A DNA stretch of 64,000 bases, taken from positions 20,031,433 to 20,095,432 of the forward strand of contig CM063251.1 of NCBI GenBank assembly GCA_032158295.1, given 5' to 3'. Position 1 is the stretch's first letter. The number at the start of each line of letters is the position of its first letter. The translations under genes were made by a program, and so were the position numbers. The notes beneath the pieces were generated by a model, which did no database searches, had not been told where the DNA came from, and saw only the letters and a list, made by a program, of their open reading frames with translations. Positions 1 through 10,823 of this stretch are shown here, one piece after another. This DNA is from Pycnopodia helianthoides (taxonomy: Eukaryota; Echinodermata; Asteroidea; Forcipulatida; Asteriidae).

Positions 1-70
1 TTGGCCAGCAGCTCCCTGTGCTAAACCCAAAGCTTGCATCCACTGTTGCTCAGAATCACCATTCAGTTCA
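1..70 (-). pseudogene. Partial kinase-gene exon (exon 6 copy, cut by window start)
   Basis: Matches 10707-10823 and 21465-21581 from the acceptor side. The acceptor TAG lies just outside at 71-73 and the frame reads ELNGDSEQQWMQALGL. No upstream exons for this copy exist to its right, where MDH1B unit 1 begins, so this copy of the gene is 5'-truncated. Confidence 0.75.
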
Positions 71-108
71 CTATGAAGTAAAATTCAGATTTTTGAAAAT
101 TTGAAGTT
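1..108. repeat. Tail of a further copy of the ~10.75 kb tandem unit
   Basis: The first 108 bases match 10754-10861 and 21512-21619 essentially base for base. They hold the start-proximal part of a kinase-gene exon (1-70, minus strand) and its flanking intron. The window therefore opens inside the right end of another unit, so the array has at least three kinase 3' ends, two of them complete here. What lies further left cannot be seen. Confidence 0.9.
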
Positions 109-343
109 TGAAATGTTACCAAGAGAAGTGCTTTTCATTTTTCTTTTTTCAGTTTCAGATGTAGGTCTGTATTTGAATAAAGTTCAAAGTATTTCTGAAC
201 ACATTTTACCGAAAATTGTTTGTAGCAGTATTAAACATTTAAGGGACACCAGAGTTATTTCAAATCTTCAAAAGATTGCAGTCTTGTTTGTAAACCACTT
301 ATCGCACGCTACCTTGTTGGTAAGTGCGACATAAGGGAGCTCA

Positions 344-415
344 GACAACTCGACCGTCGGGACAACTCGACCGTCGGGACAACTCGACCGTCGGGACAAC
401 TCGACAGTCCGACAA
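344..415. repeat. Short minisatellite, 17-bp unit (unit 1)
   Basis: About three and a half copies of GACAACTCGACCGTCGG, then diverged copies (GACAACTTGACGGGTCAG and similar) to about 450. No coding role is visible. The copy in unit 2 is at 11097-11168. Confidence 0.85.
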
Positions 416-449
416 CTTGACGGGTCAGAAAACTTGACAGCTTGACAAG

Positions 450-3323
450 TCGTCACTTTACACGTCACACAATGGTTGGCAGAATTAAAGCCTACAGGAA
501 ATGTATCGAGCTAGTGTTTCCTTTGAGTATTTATGCATGAAAAAAAAACACAAATAATGTATGGGCTTGCCTTCCAGGTATAGTTTGCAAAGTCTCTATG
601 TTCGCTCAAAATTACCAGTGTTTTTTAAAATTTATTTTCAAAACACATTTGAATCATGAAATGAGTGATTTTTGTCAAAAAAATAACAATAATGGCCTGA
701 CCCTGGCAGTCTTTCTCACAGGCCATTTTAAATTTTTGTTAAAACAATTTACATGCAAATGCAGCGGTGTAAATAGTGAGGTGGGGCACTTTCCCCAAAT
801 TGATGTCTGTGCCCTGCCCCCTAGTTACCCCCCCCCCCATTTGAAATCTTGAATTTTTAGACTAAAGATTACCAGAGTTGAATGTTACTTTTTATAATTG
901 TATAATTTCATTGTTTTGTTTTGTTTTAAATTCCATTTACACGCAGACAGTGTAGCAAACACTCGCGTTGATTATCTTATAAAAAATAGTAAGGCATACT
1001 TAATAAGGGCGCTGAAACAGAAACTACAGTTTTAGTTGACCAGAATGCCCCTTAGAAAAACTGTGGCCCTTGTGGGTCCCCCCCCCCAAATGTTTACCCT
1101 TGGTTTCGGCGCTGCACAGACATGGGCTAGCTTTGAAGAAGATTATAGCCAAGATCTTGTGTGCACAGCAGAGATATGCGTGCATGAGACGTAATAACCA
1201 ACATGAGATGGCTTTGTGTTTAAAGGTCATCATAGGCAACCGGTTCCAGGCAATCTCCGATAAGAAATTTCATTCACATTTCAGTTTCCTCATCATCTTC
1301 TTAGGATGGTACTTTACAGCTACAATGGAGAAGAGTGTCTCTTGTGCTGCCGAAGTATTCCTCCTTCATGCGGCGCAATAATTTTTTCCCCAAATCGGCA
1401 AGTAAAGGGAGCACAGCAAGACTCATATGGGTCGTGTGCCTTATCTGTGTTGTTGCAGAGGAAAATGCACTAAGCTTTATTTTGTTGAATTTGGCAATTT
1501 ATAAACACTATGTTAAACAAGAGAAGTATTTTTGTTAATGCTATGTTCATAGAATCGCCTCAAGAGCCGGTCAAGGGTGAATTTATTAGGAAAGTTGGCT
1601 TGTCTTTTGCCAAGAAGATGATTTTTTTTTTTGGGGGGGGGTTATTGTTATTAAATAAATTCCATGAATTAGCTTAACGTTTGTATTCAGATACAAAAAC
1701 AGCCATCTCTTATGATTAGTTGTGGAAAACGTAAATTTGTCCACTATTTATGCAAACATTTTCAAGTAAATTTGAAAATGCATTCAGTAGGCCCTAATGT
1801 AGCTTTTTGAAAACTTGTACCGTGTTCACTTTTAAGGAAAATAAAGTTACATGTTGTAAATACTTGTACGTCTGGAGAGGTGATAAACAAATGTTATTGT
1901 GAGCTACAGTGCATTTCACTGACTGTCCATTAAAATTAGTGACGAAAAGTGTACGAAAAGTGCCTCGGTTAATATTGCAATGTGACAGACACTCTTGTAT
2001 TATTTGAGCTTCCTGGTTAACCTCTTTAATTGATAACTGTAAAATGAAGACGGTGTAAACGATATAAAGTTTAAGATGTCTTCATGGAATGGAATTGTGG
2101 GAGCGCCCGGAAACCTGACGTGGACGTTGTTCGAATTAAAAGATTTCGCTAACGGAATTGAATGAGAAGTTTAAAATAAATAGAAGCCTATTAACGGGGT
2201 ATGTTTTATAAACCCGTCCACAATAACATTCGCCTCAATAATCGTTGAATTTATTTCAAAAGGTCACAAACACCGAAAAACGTTTTTCAGAATACCTGAT
2301 TCAAAAATGAAATTTGTTTTATTTCCACTTATCAGGCATTTATTTTTATTTTACTCTCTTTTTTTCTTCTTTTTTCTGGAGGGGTAGAGTTGGGGTTTCA
2401 GTGTTCTTTTTGACCACATTGCAGACACAAATTATTACAGGCGTTTCCATGTGGAGTATCGGTGACGAGTTTTTTTTTTTTTTTAGAGCAACATCACTTT
2501 TTCTATTAACAACTTGGAAATTAGCCTAAAGATGGTTTTGGAAATGATGACTAAAAATGGTCAGAAATGGATTGGGAACAGAGATGAGGCCGGACCTCGT
2601 GGATGCTTCTCAGTCACAATTCGAGCTCATGGAAGACGGAGGACTAAAAGAACTGACTAAAATCCATAACCCGTTTTGCAACCCCCCCCCCACCCCTATG
2701 ATGCCATGCCATGGACGCATCGATGCATGCATACATGCAACTTTTCCTCGGATCAGCTGATTTCCTCTTTTTTATTCTCAGTTTTACCATTCAACACTGA
2801 AAAATACTATACAAAATCATTGAAATTTTGTAATTTCCTCTTTTTTGGTGAAGTTACAGTTGCATGCCTGTCGATGGTAACGCCCCCCCCCCCAAAAGAG
2901 GGAGGAACAAGGGGGAAATAAAAATATTGTGGTGGGAGCATAGAGCAATGGCAACTACTTCCCGACCCCACCCCCTCTAAAAAGTACTTTCAGTGGGCCT
3001 TCATTGGGGCAAGATAACCATAAGATATTTTTTACATACATTATTACAACCCTTTCAAAGAAAAGTATTCGCTCACCAGGCACTAAATCCAAACCTCGAC
3101 TCCGCCGGTCCAGTCCTGGGACGGACCGGGCGAAACTATTAATATGCCTCACCGTGGGCAGCGTGCCGTCCCGTAGCGATACTGCTCGATCACTCTTAGG
3201 CACGAGGTTGGAAAGTGAGTTGACACGAAATACTCGGGCTTATTTATAATTAAGTTGGTAGTTTGTAGCATAGCACGTCCCTCCAGTGTGTGCCTTGGCA
3301 ACACACCACTCATTGTCAACAAC
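450..3323. other. Non-coding region upstream of MDH1B-like gene, unit 1
   Basis: AT-rich sequence with long C, G and T homopolymers (829-837, 1080-1087, 1621-1640, 2683-2692, 2883-2892). No convincing coding exon, RNA gene or transposon was found. The equivalent in unit 2 is 11203-14084. A promoter for the MDH1B-like gene should lie in the GC-richer stretch at 3060-3320, but no clear TATA box is present. Confidence 0.5.
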
Positions 3324-6300
3324 ATGACGAAGTTTGTAATAGCGGGTAAGTTAAAAACTGCAATTTTACCCACTTTAGGCCATATAGTGAAAATGTCAAT
3401 TTTGTTTATCGATTAAATATGTATTAAGGCATAGTTGAACTTGTATAACTTGGTCATACTGTGTAAAACTTTGTCAAAATCATTCGAAAATATTGGTAGC
3501 CCAATTTCCGGACATGTTTTTTTTTACGGTGTCGGTGGTGGACGACCGTATGAATTTATGATTGAATATGATCTCAAATGAAACCCCTATTCTACAGCTA
3601 GGATGATTTGATTTACTATTGATTTCAGATCCTTGGTTGTTGATAGTCTTCGGTTTAAGGCCTGAGTAGTAGCAAGTTTGATTTTTGTAATTTTATAGTG
3701 AATGTATTTGCTTGTTGTAACAAAACTAGACCCAGCCCAGTAAATGGTCTGGGGCGATGTAAATTTGACTTCGGCGGTCATCAACATTTTGAAAAAGAGG
3801 AGTACAACGCCCCAGTTTCTTTGTCTAGCCGGTACTGGCTAACTTTTAGTCAACACTATTAATGCCAATTTACAGTTTGGTGCCGGCAAAATATCCACTG
3901 CTTTTTTCCTGCTGTTGCTCTGTTTGTTTGATCATTTTGTAGGCCTATTTTAGTAATAAATTGTTGTTTGTTTGATTGTTGGTGTTTTTTTATTGGGGGG
4001 GGGGGGGGGCATTAGGGCTGTCGTGCTTTTTTAACACATGTTCTCACCTATTGTCTTCTCTTTTCCCATTCTCAATAGGTCATGCTGATTGCCCCTACTA
4101 TGCTCGGGCTGAACTTCTTGCGGACGATCTGAAGATCAACTTGCCCAATTTTAGTGTCCACAAAATTGTCAAACATCCAAAAGAATGGGAGGTAAAAAAT
4201 TAGGCTTGGCTTGGCATTTTTTGATTATCATTTTTTAAAAATCTGTTAATGCATTTAAATTGTTTCTATATAAACAAATATTGAAGTGTCAAAGTTTTAA
4301 CAATCCAAAGGAGCAACCCTCAACAGAGTTACAGCCACTGCATTCAAGCTTCAAGTGTAGAGAGAGTTTTATCAAAACATGTTTAGATAATTATTTAGAA
4401 CAATTATTTACTGTATTTTCACAGCCTTGGCTCCAGCAGCTGTGTAAGAAGAATGGCTGGGGCCATCGCAAGTCTCCCATCGTGTGGCGAGAGCTCATTG
4501 ACCGTGGCGGCAAAGGCGTTCTCATCGGAGGCTCCAATGAATTCCAGGAGTATGCCAGCGGCTACTACGGCATCACATCCCAGCAGATGAGTAGCGATAT
4601 GACCAAGATCGCCGGCGAGAATATCGAGACCAAAATGCTGGTCGATGCCGAGGAGGAGCACAAGAGAAGTCTCAGCAAGCCCCTACACGTGTGCATCACT
4701 AACGCCGCAAGCCCTGTTGCGTACCACATGGTTCGTGAGATAGCTCAGGGTGATGTGCTCGGCAAGGGCACTGAGGTTTCAATCAAGCTGCTGACAGAAC
4801 CAGACTGCATCAAAACAGTCGAGGGTATGAAAATGGAAATGGAAGACTTGGCTTGCCCTCTCCTACGGAACATCGTCTTGACTACAGATGTGAAACACGC
4901 CTTCAAGGATGCGAGCGCCATTATCTTCTTGGATGAGATTGCCAAATCAGAGGATATGGAGAAGGCGGAGTGGCTGAGACAAAATGCTGAGGTGTACACA
5001 GAATATGCTAAAGTATTGAACGGAACGGCGTTACCAGACGTCAAGGTGATTGTTGCTGGCACAGGTCCACTGAACTTTAACGCTTTCATACTTGGACATT
5101 TCACCCCTTCCATTCTGAGACAGAATGTGGTGGCCCTCTCACGCCTTGAAGAGAACCACGCTAAGTCGGCCATCGCCAGACGCATCAAGGTCCAAACTGC
5201 CGGGGTCATGAACCTCCTGATCTGGGGCAACATTGGCGGAACAACGCACACAGATCTAAAGAAAACTACCGTACGGGGTTGCGAGGGCGCTATTTGGGGG
5301 CCGCCATTTTACTCCAGGCCGGTTGGTGAAATGGTCCACGATGACAAGTGGCTGCAAACGGAATACCTGGAGGGATTGAAGACCTATAAGGAAACTGTAG
5401 AGGGAGCCCTTCAACACCGCTCGGCATTTTCCGAGGCTCATTCCATCATCAGTCTTCTGACGGACTGGTGGAATGGTTCAAAGGGAGACAACTTGTACTC
5501 TCTTGGTGTTCTGTCCGAAGGTGAATATTATTTATCTATTCTTCACAAAACTTAAGTTTCAAAAAGATATAATCGCCACAAAACAAAAAATAACACAATC
5601 TCCTTCATGAACCTTTTCAGTGCATTTCTCAGAGTCCATGACATATAAAAAGGGATTCCCCCTCCATTCTATATCCCTCTTTCCTACCCTCTTCTCTGAC
5701 CTTGGTATCGTCCCGAGTGGTATTTGAGTGCCACAACAATATATACAGAATGTTTAATCTTGATTGCCTGATATTAATAGTGGACTTTCTTTAAAAGTTG
5801 GAGGTAAAGGCAAGGGAAGGGTGGAGAACTGGACATTTGAGAAAAGACAAATTCAACATAAATTGGCATTGTCAAGTGACACTAGATTTTCTCATCCACC
5901 AGTAGTTCAAGTCTGTAAAGTGGAGTTTACAAATCCATATATTTTGTGCAAATTTTTAAATTTTATTTTGACAAGCAAAACTCAATTTTATCTTGGTGCA
6001 GGTTGGTACAATCTTCCACAAGGCATTGTTTTCTCTCTGCCTGTCAAGTTCCAGAGGGGCATCTGGGAGGTTGCTCAAGACATCGACCTCAGCGAAGATG
6101 TAATTAAGACGCTCAAGACAATTGCAGAGGAGCTCGTCAAGGAGAAGGAAGTCATCTTCCCCCCTCCTCGAGTCTCCCCGCCGCCTGGGGGAGAAGAGGA
6201 CGGTGCGGAGAACCAGAAAAAGGTGTTTGGCACGGATGAGACGGGGGAGGCGGGACAGGAGAACGGACAGATTAATGAGCAGACCAAGGAGGGTGTGACC

Positions 6301-6411
6301 AAGGAGGATGAAGTCAACGGACCCTTGTCTAAGATTCTTGAGGAGTCGGAGTTGGATAGTAAAGAAGGGGATAAAACAACGGATACAGAGAAATCGGCAG
6401 AAGAGACTTAA
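3324..6411 (+). CDS. MDH1B: Malate dehydrogenase 1B-like protein, copy 1 (4 exons, 546 aa)
   Basis: Exons 3324-3345, 4079-4191, 4425-5520 and 6002-6411 join in phase with GT-AG introns. The start MTKFVIAG matches the usual MDH1B N-terminus. Residues ~1-110 form a glutaredoxin-like lead ([26 protein letters not shown]). The lactate/malate dehydrogenase fold follows from about residue 140 ([21 protein letters not shown], with the glycines of the usual TGAAGQ nucleotide loop partly replaced) to LGVLSEG and [10 protein letters not shown]. The position of the catalytic His of true malate dehydrogenases (GNHSS) reads [10 protein letters not shown]. Human MDH1B also lacks it, so oxidoreductase activity is doubtful. 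The C-terminal ~90 residues are a Glu/Lys-rich tail. MDH1B in animals is linked to ciliated tissue and sperm; its reaction is not established. It is convergent with the kinase exons downstream. Confidence 0.93.
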
Positions 6412-8880
6412 CTTTATATCATTCCTTAAAAAACAACAGAAAGGACTTCTGAGGCCTACATGTGTTTTGAAAAATGTGAAACAGTTAATGGTGCGGAAAA
6501 TCAATTTTCCCCTTAATTACCTTTTTCTTTTAAAGGGCAAACAATCAGACTTTTGAAAAAAAGGGTTATCTTGGAATTTCACACAATGAGTTTTGAATCT
6601 GAATCATCGGAAAAATATTGAACATCACATGCAATATTGCTTCGACAACCATGAAATGGCATGCACTTACAAGTCCTTTCTATTGACACAACATGATGTT
6701 GTATAATAGTACCCTTAAATTGATCCATTGTCTCCCAGTTTATGATTCATCAAGAAGTAGTGCTCATCTCTTTGGTTAGGTGCACAATTTCTGGAGATAT
6801 TATATAACCATTGCATACTTTGTTGCAGATTTTTGTGCATGTTACAATTTTAGTTACAATTAAAATTAAACAAGACATGGATTTATGAACAAGAACTTAA
6901 TCGAATGCCTTTTCTCTCAAAAGTTTTATCATTTCATTTTTTCAGGAAGAAACAGTTCTTGGATTATCTCTAAACCAAACTGACAGATTAAGAAATAATA
7001 ATGAGTTGTTCTAATATGTGTCACTTTAATACTGTCTTCAATTGCTACTTTTAATTAACAATATTTGTAAATACATATACATCGATCCCTCTCAGTTCAA
7101 GATTTATATGAAAAAAAGTTTCTGTACAATAATAGTATAAAGATCACTGAATGTGATAAAACCTTTTTTTCTCTTCTCAGTTTTCAAAATTAAGGGTTAA
7201 TTTCAATGAACTTTTTTTCTTTTGTCATCAAATTATTTTTGTAATTAACTGGCGTTGAAAGTAATAATTATGTAAAACATTTGTAGAGATTAATAATACC
7301 AGGACTTACCTTCAATCAAACCTTCCAAACTGTTTAATTCTCTGTACTTTCTTGATTAGTTTTATTTTATTGGGGTGTTTGTTTGTTTGTTGTTTTTGTT
7401 GTAGATTTTTGGGCCCTCTTTATAAAAGAAATTGACTGACAGTGAGGAAAAACTTTTCAGGGTTCTGCAAATACTTCAACCTATAATTAAATGCTCAGGA
7501 AGTTGCTTACCTCTTCCCCCACCTAAAAAATGTAACCGCTTAAAAAAGTTTGATATGTTGGTTCCTTTTCTTTTGAAGATTTCAGTCATTACTTTCATTC
7601 AATTAACCTATGTTAATTTCACCATTATGTGGTCATACCTTTGTTTTCAATTACACATTACAGATTCATTTTGTGTATGATTTTCATCAAACCTGGATGA
7701 CTTTCCTTTAAACTTTCATTAAACTTAAAAATTACATTATTATAGAAGAGTACAAATTGTAACTAAAATCACACGATGACCACAGATGAAAATGGTTACT
7801 AGTTGCAGCCGTTGATAGGGAGTAGTTTTTTTGTTAGTTTGTTTGTTTATATGATCTTCCCGCCGAAGGAACTCCACAAACTGCCACGAGGGGGTATGAA
7901 CCCCCAAAAGCTGACAACAGCCAATCTCTCTCATACAAAGGTTTAACGTCTACGACTACATGAATTACACAGTCAAGAAATTGTGATTCAGTGGTTAGCT
8001 TAGTAGGATTTGAACTCACAAACTTGTATTATGCGTTTTTCAAGCCAACGAGGCCCCCTTATAAGACGCCCTACAATATAAATAACCTCGTTCATCGGGC
8101 TCTAAGCAGATTCTGTCCCCCCCCCATCAATTTCGTCTGATAGCGCCCTCTTTTGAATCAACTTCCTACTCAAACGGGGCGAAATCGCATTATGGGCGGG
8201 GCTTGGGGAGGGAAGTACTGGGTATAAATTAGTGGTGGTATAATTATAGCGTTAGGTTGCCCTGTTGGTGGGCGGAACCACGGAATGGATTGCGAAGGTC
8301 CGGGCGCATGAATGTTTTCAAAATCCATTGTGATATATTTATCTCCTTTTATATAAAAAGCCACTCACCAAGCGAGCATAAAGACGGGAACTTCCACGCA
8401 CACAAAATAAGGTACCAAGTGAACGATTTTGTTTTGTTTTGTTTTTTAAATTTGTTTATTTTTCATTATTATTTTTGTACAAATAGATCCATGGCATTGG
8501 TTTCAGATTATGATAATGTTATTATGTATCCCAAGTTGTTATGAATATCTAAACTTGATTTGGCCCCCAACAATAACAAAAGGATACCCTCTTCGGGCAA
8601 TACAAGCTACCGGTACATTTGAGATGTTGAAATAAAATTCCAGTGTGTGATCTGGCGAAAGATTGGGAAGCTCAAAGCATGTAGAACATAAGTTATGACT
8701 TATAAAACCCAAGTAAACCTTTTTAGGAAAGAATTAACGATGAACATTATTTTACATTGTTTGACAGATAATCCAATTGTTACTGCTATTCTGTGATGAT
8801 AGCTTTTTCCAATAAGCTTCAAACTTTTATAAATTACCGTCACTCGTGTCCAATAAATTATTATTTTGCAAAATTTTTAT
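6412..8880. other. Non-coding spacer between convergent MDH1B and kinase exons, unit 1
   Basis: This AT-rich 3' flank of the MDH1B-like gene has no second gene that I can support. At 7870-8040 there is a stretch with a B-box-like element on the minus strand (GAGTTCAAATCC), possibly an eroded SINE. A GC-richer patch with TAGCGCCCTC is at 8136-8160 and a similar one recurs near 26970. The same region in unit 2 is 17170-19638. Confidence 0.45.
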
Positions 8881-9010
8881 CAGAGTCGATTTCACAAAGA
8901 GCTAAGATTGATCTTAAGATGTGTATTACTAGCCTTAATTGCTAAGCAAAGTGTGATTTCACGATGCAAAATCACCAATTATTAACAACACATCTTAAGA
9001 TGAATCTTAG
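8881..9010. mobile_element. Fold-back MITE, family B, right end truncated (unit 1)
   Basis: Starts CAGAGTCGATTTCACAAAG and has internal complementary arms (AGCTAAGATTGATCTTAAG and CATCTTAAGATGAATCTTAG). A full-length relative is at 60532-60683. The right terminal repeat of this copy is missing because family C sequence abuts at 9011. Confidence 0.75.
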
Positions 9011-9148
9011 GCCGTATCCGAATTGGCGGCTATGGCTACGGCTACGGCTGTTGCTAATGGTGTTGCTAAGGTATGTTCTATACTCAGCAACGCGTGATGA
9101 CGCAGAAATGTAGCTGTAGCTGTAGCCGCCACTTCAGACACGGCCCGA
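9011..9148. mobile_element. Fold-back MITE, family C (unit 1)
   Basis: Inverted terminal arms GCCGTATCCGAATTGGCGGC at the left and GCCGCCACTTCAGACACGGC at the right, with an internal GGCTACGGCTACGGCT / TAGCTGTAGCTGTAGCC pair. No coding potential; a non-autonomous DNA element is the best reading. It seems to have inserted into or beside the family B copy. Confidence 0.75.
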
Positions 9149-9505
9149 GTGTTTTGTAAAATCGAGTCCAGCTGTACCCAAAAAACGGCGCTCTGTTTGC
9201 GCGGTAAAAGCAGAGCCACAAAAATTAGATCCCGGTTAATTGAAAAACAATGAACGAAACATTTCAGATAGTGTTTGTCTATATGATAAAATGAAGGGCA
9301 GACAGTAACGTCCTAAGGAACAAGGACCATTCTTATGCGAAACGCACAATGAAAATACGATGTCTTACAAAAGAACCGAAGTTGCTCTATAAGAACGAAC
9401 AAAAACCATCATGGCCACTCACAGTATAATACTATTTTGATTACATTCATGTAGGCCTAATGCAAAGTTAATCGCCCTCACACTGAAGATGTGAAAGTGT
9501 TTACA
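9149..9505. other. 3' flank of kinase exon, unit 1
   Basis: Non-coding sequence immediately downstream of the minus-strand kinase stop codon at 9506. It probably holds the 3' UTR. No canonical AATAAA is seen on the minus strand close to the stop. Confidence 0.4.
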
Positions 9506-10823
9506 TCAAGCCAGCTTCGGACTTCTCGAGTCACTACTACTCCGTGAGTGCTTAAGAGACTCACTCTCAACAACATTTTGGTATAAGGCCTCGAGTTCGT
9601 TGATTATTTCGGGCAGTGACGGTCGAGCGTTCGGATCGTCAACCGCACATCGCATACCAATCTCGTAGATTTCAGCGAGTTCGTCTTTCTGAGCAGCTGC
9701 CTTGGAGCTGACCAGCAACGCCCCCATGCTGTAGATGTCTGTCTCGATCGACATGGGGAGGCCGTCGATGATCTCGGGTGCGATCTGAGGACAGAGCCTT
9801 CGACAGAACCATTTCTCCTGGTCGTTGTAGTGGACCAGGGGAGGAGGAGTGTCGATCCTGACGGCACTGCCGAGGTCGATGATCTTAGCCGACCATCGGT
9901 TGGAGTTCGGGTGATGCAAAACCATAATGTTACCACCGTGCAGATCACAGTGAATCCAGCCTGCTGCGTGTAATGCCTGCAACCCCCGGGAAATCTGCAG
10001 ACTGATCCGTATCCAGTCTAACTTAGTCAGATTGAACGGACCCGTTACGGCAGCAACCAGATTTATCGACGTCTTGGTCGCAGGGTCCCCGATGAACTCG
10101 GTCGCGAACGCAGTCTGGTCGACGATGCCAATGAACTTGGGGAATTGGTCGTGGTTCTGCATCGCCACGATGGGTCGGATTTCAGACAGCATTCCCTGGT
10201 AGGCTTTCATCTGATTCTTGACTTCCTTCAGTCGTTTCAGTGCTACGAGGAGACCGTCTGATTTCCGCCGCATGAGGTGGACGTCACCGTATGCGCCGCT
10301 CCCAAGGATGATGGGTTTGCCGCGGGCCGTTTCCACTCTCTCCAGGTCGGACTCGAGGAGTATGGGAATGAAGGCACATTCGGCAGGAATTGGGATGGAG
10401 GGAGGGGGACGAGGAGACGGACCCTGGCCCGGAGGGGAGCATGCCGGTGATGGTCGTTTGGGCTTTTTGTAGAACACCTCCTCGTCATTAAGAGGTGCTC
10501 GTTTCCTGAAGAGACAAAGTGAACATGCTTCTCAGTATTAGGAAACAGTCAAACTTTTATGCTTAGTTTTTTTTAACGTAAAAAGCTAATTGGTACACCA
10601 CTCTAAAACACACAACCTTAATTCCTTCATGACAAATACTATACAATCATAAAATTATAACAGCCACACACAGGGTAAAATGACAAAAGACGTGATTTAT
10701 CTGTACCTTTTAGGAACGTTGATTGGTTGACGAGGGGACGGGGGAGCTTGTGATTGGCCAGCAGCTCCCTGTGCTAAACCCAAAGCTTGCATCCACTGTT
10801 GCTCAGAATCACCATTCAGTTCA
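9506..10823 (-). pseudogene. 5'-truncated copy of the repeat-kinase gene (last two exons, unit 1)
   Basis: Exons 10823-10707 and 10505-9506 are intact copies of exons 6 and 7 of the gene at 20264-26288, with the same splice sites and phase and an uninterrupted kinase domain (LGSGAYGDV; VALKRL; HCDLHGGN; DLG; APE). To the right, where exons 1-5 should be, unit 2 begins with MDH1B flanking sequence. No start codon or promoter from the parent gene is present. It could be transcribed only from a new promoter in the MDH1B flank, so I treat it as a truncated duplicate rather than a working gene. No disabling mutation is visible, which fits a young copy. Confidence 0.8.

Noticed and set aside
4260..4424. 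Extending MDH1B exon 3 upstream to an in-frame ATG at 4260
   Set aside because: The acceptor at 4421-4424 joins exon 2 in phase and gives the conserved KEWEPWLQQL junction; the upstream stretch has intron-like composition.
5764..6001. Extending MDH1B exon 4 upstream to an in-frame ATG at 5764
   Set aside because: A CAG acceptor at 5999-6001 restores the conserved [16 protein letters not shown] junction; the upstream part is intronic.
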